This document shows, piece after piece, positions 58,600-64,000 of a stretch of DNA of 64,000 nt (position 1 is its first letter; the number at the start of each line of letters is the position of its first letter). The DNA comes from Saxidomus purpurata (Eukaryota > Mollusca > Bivalvia > Venerida > Veneridae). The position numbers and the translations under genes are program-made. Location of the stretch: contig JAFMSR010000007.1 of NCBI GenBank assembly GCA_022818135.1, positions 29,839,566 to 29,903,565 of the forward strand, read 5' to 3'. The notes under the pieces were generated by a model. The model did not search any database. It was not told the DNA's origin and saw only the letters and a list, made by a program, of their open reading frames with translations.

Positions 58600-61500
58600 A
58601 GGAACCCTTTAGCCGGATGTTGCGTGTTAAATCCTCGCTGAAATCGGCACGAAATGCCCTCAAAGGTGACAATGGAGGTGCGTGAGTAGATTAGACGTAC
58701 CCTATCGTCACAATAAACCTACATGGTCAACATTATGATACCCATGACATTTTGAAAATCATAAAAAATGTTTTTTATCCCTTTTTACGCAAGATTCTTA
58801 CTAGATATAGATAGGGATATTTTGGTATAATTTAGTTTTAAAAAATCTGTTACATATGTCTTTTACAGATGTTTTAAATGAAGTAAATTTCATTAAGGAA
58901 TAAAAGAATTATTCATCTAACATATGTATGCATAGACTCGTTGACCGTAGTAAATAAGCTAAATAAATTTAAAATGAATGTATAGTTGATAATCTCTCAT
59001 CAAAACTGATCTCAATTCAGTCATTTTTTGACCCGGCTATCCAGCATTAGCTATGCAGTTTTTAAAAAATTTCGCTTAAATTCTTTACAAAAATATTCAC
59101 AAGTATGTTTGCAGTTAAGGAAAGGGTATTCAGTAGTCAAAGGCATAAATTAGTGGCTTGCTCCGAGATCTACTTCCCTAAGAGCTGAATTGCCGCGTTA
59201 CATTATCGTTTAAACATTCAAATTAATAACAATTACGCGAAAGTGGCTTTTTAATTTGAAAGGTAGAAAATTACATTGCACTTGAAAAATGTGTATAAAT
59301 TTGTTTCTTTGTTGCGACAAATGAAAAGTGAAGTAAGTCAAACAAGTGAAACATAAAAAACGTTCACCTTATGCCACTCAATTGTTCAAACTTCAGAGCG
59401 CAGTTTATTTGGTGTGTCTTATGAAAAATCAGTCGCCTTGAAAATCACATTGTCAAAGTGAAATTTAATATTAATTTAAACAAAGCAGTATGATAAAAAT
59501 CATATTACTATTGATTTGAACCATACAATCTTTAATTAAAAACAAGAAAACACGCGGTATCTATTTACACGTTCAATAGAAGGGTATCGTTCCAGTAGGA
59601 TACTTTCAATGAAAATGACAAAAAGTAAGTCGGACATATTTATACCACTGCTCATTCAGATTTTGTTGTTAGCTACATTGAAATAAAAGATTACATGATG
59701 ACGTATTTATGGAATATCAATTAAAAATGAGTGTTTTATTTGTTGTTTTTTGTGATTTTATGTTTGACTATGGCATGATCAATATTTTGATTTTCTGGTA
59801 CCATTTCAGGAAAGGAAATACAGAGTTTATTAAATGAAATGCCAATGTGTTTTAAATGAGACTGGAACAGAATGACTATAAAGTCATTAAGTCTTGAACT
59901 TTGAAACAAAATTATAAAGTAGAAATCGGATCTTACCCACATGCCGGAGATAGTGATGTCACAGTTAGAATCCTGCGTCATGTGGCCGACGGACGTAACC
60001 GATCGAATTAAGGAATTAACGGAAAGTATGGACAATGTAGATGTAATGCCCGACGGGTTCAGTGATAGTGACGAAAGTTCAGAAAATGAAAGTTCAGTTT
60101 ACCAGCCAGTTTCGAAACACACGCAAGAAATTATCCATGCCGAGAAACGTCTACTGCATACCTTAGGTTTAAAAAACGGATTATTTGAACGTCGTGTGCC
60201 ATTAAAAGTTTACAAAAATAGGAAAACTGATGAAAAGTTTGACCAGCATGCTAATGTACGTCCACAATCAACGGGTACATCTTCTAGTAGTGTAAAGTTG
60301 GAAAGACAACTTAGTGAAGGGAAGGTACTTCATAAAGATTCGAGTAATGAAAAGGACACCCCTCGTGACATACAACATTATAAAGACAAGAAAATTCCTG
60401 ATGAAAAGTCGGATAGTCATCACAAAACAAGCCATCATCAACACACAAAAGTACATGGGAAACATCACCACCACCACCATCATCACCATCATCACCATCA
60501 TCACGCGCACACACACGGGAAAGAAAACCATGAGAAATCTGCCCATGGAAAATGCCATAACGAAAAGGGTCATCATGATAAAGTTCATACAAGTAATGAC
60601 GACACAGACAAAGAGTCGATCGAGTCCGACCTGTTCGATTCGGTTTTCTTTGAAACAATTTCAGCAGGACAATCAAAAGATTATTTGAACGTGCCAGTTA
60701 TATCTCCCACGCCGGAAGTGAGTCCGGAATTTCATAGAGGCAATGGTGCTTACTACGCCAGACCAATGTCATTCAAATTCCTTCTGGCAGGAGAAACTTT
60801 ACCGTGCAATTTTGAATACGAAAAAACTAAAGATGCTACTGATGCTTTATTGACAAAACAAGCGAAAGACATGCATCCGGCTTGTATTTGTTCGTCGGGT
60901 AACCCATACGACGATTCGTTCACAGGCTGGGAGACCCCGCAGAAAGGAATCAAAGCAAAAGTAGGGCGCCGAAAAAAATCGCTAAAAGTGGGTTCATCAG
61001 ATATTACGTTTAATAGACTAACACAGACTATAGGCAAAGACCCTGTGATATTTCAGCATTACAAAGATAATATCAAATACATAGAGAGGTACAGATTCTA
61101 TCATACGGTGGGAAACGTCGGACGGCCGTTATCCTATTCAAGGTATGCAGAAAAAGGAGTGGAATCCGACCCCTATTTAAGTAGAATGAAGTCAAACCTA
61201 ACAAGGTACGTACAGATGAGTGAAACAATAAAAAATGACGTGCATGTTAATTTTTCCGATTGGCAATATTCATTTCTTTTGGAAACGTCAATGTAGTCTT
61301 TAACACATATTTTTCTATAAAAATATAATGATCGTTAAGAAAAATATTTCATTGACTGTTCCCATCCAGTGACAGATAGTATGTTTTCACAAGCCGTTCG
61401 CATATCTGTCCGCCCATCAGTTCGTCCAAGCCGTATTTGGGGACTTTTCGACCGAATTTTATGTGTTGACGTCGGCGTCACCTTCAAAAATGTGATTCAT

Positions 61501-64000
61501 ATAATTATGTGTTTTGTTATCACGTCGGTGGTATGGCAATGAAGTATTTAAGATCAATTTTAAACCTCTTTCTAATAATTTTCAAAAATAAAACTGAGGA
61601 AGAAAACATTAGTATTCCAAATAATGAGGCATGATGTAAATAAATGTAAAATATGAAGAAAACTCGCGTGCATAATATTCGGATTTGAACTTTTGTTCAA
61701 ACACTGAAAATAACACTCAGTTATAATAGTTGATAATTTACTTGTTTTTGCGAACACAAGTTTTATCTGCACGGTTGTTTATATACATGTATAAGCACTT
61801 CTTATTGAAAGATCAGAAAAAAACTGAATTGGTAGTAAGAATGAGTAACAATTAAACAATTTCAGAAAAGAAGAACAAAGAAATGAAATTATTAATTGAT
61901 TCGTACAATCTGAAACTGGCAGACGACAAGAGAAACGACAAAAAAAGAAAAAAACGGTTCCGGTGACAAAATACAAAATTGTAGTGATCATATCAGGACC
62001 CAGAAAAGCCATTAATCCGTCAAAAGCGGATTATCGTGAAATGAGATTATAGTATAAGAAGAAAGAAAAACAAATAAATGCCTAGTCTAATTAAAAAGTT
62101 AAAACCTTGAAAATATTGAAAAATTCTTTATCAGATCAGTTTACCTAAATCACTGAAATAACGTTTTTAACCGGTGCAATGAACTAATAACATATGCTTT
62201 GATGCTTGATATAATTCTTATGCAAATGTATAAAAAGATAAAAATTGACACATTCTTATTTGTTGAATAGAAAATCTGTCAAAAGATATCAATGCAGTGC
62301 TTTATAGTTTTAGTATTGATGTTAAGAAATAAACTGATTAAACATTCAATATACTTTCACAACAATTTACAAAAAATGTATACACGTTATTGCAGTAGCC
62401 TGGCATGCTCAAGGGTCAAGTCATATTTTTTTTACAAAGCCTGGTTCAATAACATTAATTAGTTATGTTACATACATGTATTCGTATGTTATTAAGCTTA
62501 ACTTCATATTCAATTTTATTCAAATATTTTATTCATATTACCTGAGCATGAGTTCGTGTTGAGCATGAGATTGTGTTCAAGAAACTTTTATAAGCATGGG
62601 GTCAAACCATGGACACTAGGCGGGCAATACCCATTATCTTTTATCCCTAACCCTTGATATTTTGGGGGACGGGGCGGCAGGGGGAAGACAGGGGAGTATA
62701 TATTTTACTTGTTCTGAAATATTTTGTGTGCACGTGCGACTTTTTAATAAATCAGAATTTTTAAGCGGTAAAGGATTGGAATTTCGTATCTAAACACATG
62801 TAGTGGGCAAGTACTAACAATCGTAAAGTATAAGGCAGATTAAAAGACAAATGGACTATCGAAGGTCTGGATGCAAGTTTACCGGCCCCGCGCCCTTCAC
62901 AGTGATAAACTTGCTCATAAGCCTTGCAGCATTTTCTGTTTGTTTAAACGTTGCTTTTAAATTAGTAAAAAGCTAGCTTACAGAGAACATTATATAGTCT
63001 GTACCAATTAGTGATTCCATCACACATTAAATTGTTACAGTGAATCAGCAGATTTCCGTCCCGTATTCAAATATCTCGTAGTTTAAAAGCAGAAATATTC
63101 CATGCAATCAATATTCAATAAAAATTGTCAGATAACGTCTTCACAGTGGATACTGCAGGAGAAATCAATGAGACAATTCACTTTTGCAATAAAATCTCAC
63201 GAACAAACTTGGCTGAACGAATAAGCCATACATATATCACATAGATATACAGTCAAACCTGTCCGAAGGATATCATGAAATAGGTGGCTTAACTTATAAT
63301 TGGGATACATTAGTATTGCTGCCTGTCACCATGGACATACGCGCCAGATTAAAGGTTGAGGTTCGATGGAAAATTGAATTAAGACATCTATCTATTGTCC
63401 TTTTATTTTACATTTCAGTGCCATGAACAATCATTTTTATGGTTTAGCCTCACATCTTCGAGAGCAACAAGTTGGGTAAGTGTTTTTCACTGTTACAACT
63501 AGGACTATCTCTAATTCAAATGTAAACTTCCTGTAACAGTTGACTACGAGGTCCTGGTCGTGTTTAAATTGTCGTCTGTCGCCTTTTGAATTTGATAAAT
63601 CCTCAAACGAAAGAGGAGGACCCTAAACATAAGTGTCACATTTGAAGAAATAACTTACAAAAAAAAGATAAATGATCACCACACCAAGGATGTACCTTGT
63701 GTTAACACACAGCGGGAAACTTGCATAGCCGAACCATTCGATTTTCACACATATCGAGCATGTGGTTCTCTGCAGATACCCGTTTGCTGTTGTTTTATTT
63801 CGTGGTATGGTAGATGTAAAACAAAATGAAAGTCCTTGCTGTACCCTAACTGTATATTTTCTTTAAAACATCACATTTACTCTTGTAGGTCAGCATCAAG
63901 CCGAGGCAGTGGGTACGAGAGGACTCGGTCCGATGATGAGAGTATTGAAGACAGCAGTCTTGATGCCAGGCCATACTCGATGCGTGATAGGGGAAAGGCT
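58600..64000 (+). CDS. Unrecognised gene running off the right edge (three exons seen, partial at both ends)
   Basis: Exons 58600-58681 (acceptor 'gctttttag', donor GTGAGT), 63419-63475 (acceptor 'catttcag', donor GTAAGT) and 63889 to the window end (acceptor 'cttgtag') join in phase. The peptide includes PFSRMLRVKSSLKSARNALK, NNHFYGLASHLREQQ and SRGSGYERTRSDDESIEDSS. It is basic then Ser/Asp-rich and looks like the flexible N-terminal part of a larger protein. The start codon could be the Met within the first visible exon or lie upstream (the exon opens with two bases of a split codon). Its 4.7 kb intron contains the His-rich ORF at 59941. Family not recognised. Confidence 0.7.
59941..61296 (+). 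CDS. Uncharacterised 451-residue protein with poly-histidine tract, intronless, nested in an intron
   Basis: A single ORF of 452 codons, far longer than chance in this composition; an in-frame stop lies 24 nt upstream of the ATG. Features in order: acidic Ser-rich patch (residues 41-52, SDSDESSENESS), a Lys-rich middle, a His-rich segment ~160-216 with 14 consecutive His at 175-188, then a more ordered-looking C-terminal half. The C-terminal half includes RPMSFKFLLAGETLPCNFEYE, a Cys pair in HPACICSSGNPYDD, WETPQKGIKAK, and aromatic-rich HYKDNIKYIERYRFYHTVG. No signal peptide or membrane segment. AATAAA follows at 61587. It may bind metal through the His tract (inference). The family is not recognised. 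It could be a retrogene or an intronless gene inside the host intron on the same strand. Confidence 0.7.
   Translation: MPEIVMSQLESCVMWPTDVTDRIKELTESMDNVDVMPDGFSDSDESSENESSVYQPVSKHTQEIIHAEKRLLHTLGLKNGLFERRVPLKVYKNRKTDEKFDQHANVRPQSTGTSSSSVKLERQLSEGKVLHKDSSNEKDTPRDIQHYKDKKIPDEKSDSHHKTSHHQHTKVHGKHHHHHHHHHHHHHHAHTHGKENHEKSAHGKCHNEKGHHDKVHTSNDDTDKESIESDLFDSVFFETISAGQSKDYLNVPVISPTPEVSPEFHRGNGAYYARPMSFKFLLAGETLPCNFEYEKTKDATDALLTKQAKDMHPACICSSGNPYDDSFTGWETPQKGIKAKVGRRKKSLKVGSSDITFNRLTQTIGKDPVIFQHYKDNIKYIERYRFYHTVGNVGRPLSYSRYAEKGVESDPYLSRMKSNLTRYVQMSETIKNDVHVNFSDWQYSFLLETSM
61587..61592 (+). promoter_or_regulatory. Polyadenylation signal AATAAA after the His-rich ORF
   Basis: AATAAA about 290 nt beyond the stop, supporting an independent transcript within the host intron. 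Confidence 0.45.
61600..63418. other. Remainder of the host intron of the right-edge gene
   Basis: AT-rich intron sequence. I see no exon, known repeat or RNA gene; a short G-rich run lies near 62660-62690. Confidence 0.4.

Noticed and set aside
58682..58682. Alternative donors (GTGCGT or GTGACA) for exon 58600-58681
   Set aside because: They leave phase 1, which runs into a stop in exon 63419; only the GTGAGT donor joins in frame.
60268..60688. Overlapping 106-124 codon ORFs on both strands around the His tract
   Set aside because: Shadows produced by the CAC/CAT repeat in other frames (Met/Val/Ile-rich translations).

Overview
The window is eukaryotic DNA: AT-rich, intron-dense, with short exons bounded by GT..AG introns and many decayed dispersed repeats. 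Gene families and repeat style (tandem ~170 bp repeat units, tRNA-like SINEs, inverted-repeat elements) suggest a mollusc, most probably a bivalve; this is inference, since no species marker is present. Long ORFs are rare because coding exons are short. The gene models below were built by hand from splice-site phase and protein family resemblance.

Layout. Minus strand, 0.3-18.6 kb: a complete TXNDC17/TRP14 thioredoxin-like gene (4 exons), two or three exons of an unrecognised gene at 6-7.2 kb, and a complete single-domain rhodanese gene (4 coding exons, with a likely distal 5' exon near 18.5 kb). Plus strand, 18.8-38.9 kb: a tandem duplication of a ~10 kb unit. Each unit holds an intact four-exon fatty-acid-binding-protein gene whose products differ at 11 of 134 residues. 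Copy 1 carries a 4.8 kb element with long inverted ends in intron 2. Copy 2 carries a reverse-transcriptase fragment in the same intron and preserves the empty site of the copy 1 insertion.

Plus strand, 36.2-52 kb: a complete 12-coding-exon filamin-related gene (1549 residues). Its layout is unusual: one calponin-homology domain, one enlarged filamin repeat, ~1100 residues of presumably disordered sequence, and a terminal filamin repeat. Its promoter and first coding exon lie inside the duplicated unit, so the duplication covered the start of this gene, and copy 1 lacks that part. Plus strand, 52-64 kb: a tandem-repeat element, an isolated exon resembling fatty acyl-CoA reductase, and a gene that runs off the right edge. 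A 1.36 kb uninterrupted His-rich ORF sits inside an intron of that last gene.

No operon-like cooperation is expected. The links are structural: TXNDC17 and the rhodanese gene are two thiol/sulfur-chemistry enzymes on the same strand, and the lipid-binding pair abuts the actin-binding-type gene by a shared duplication. No CRISPR array, rRNA or intact tRNA was seen.
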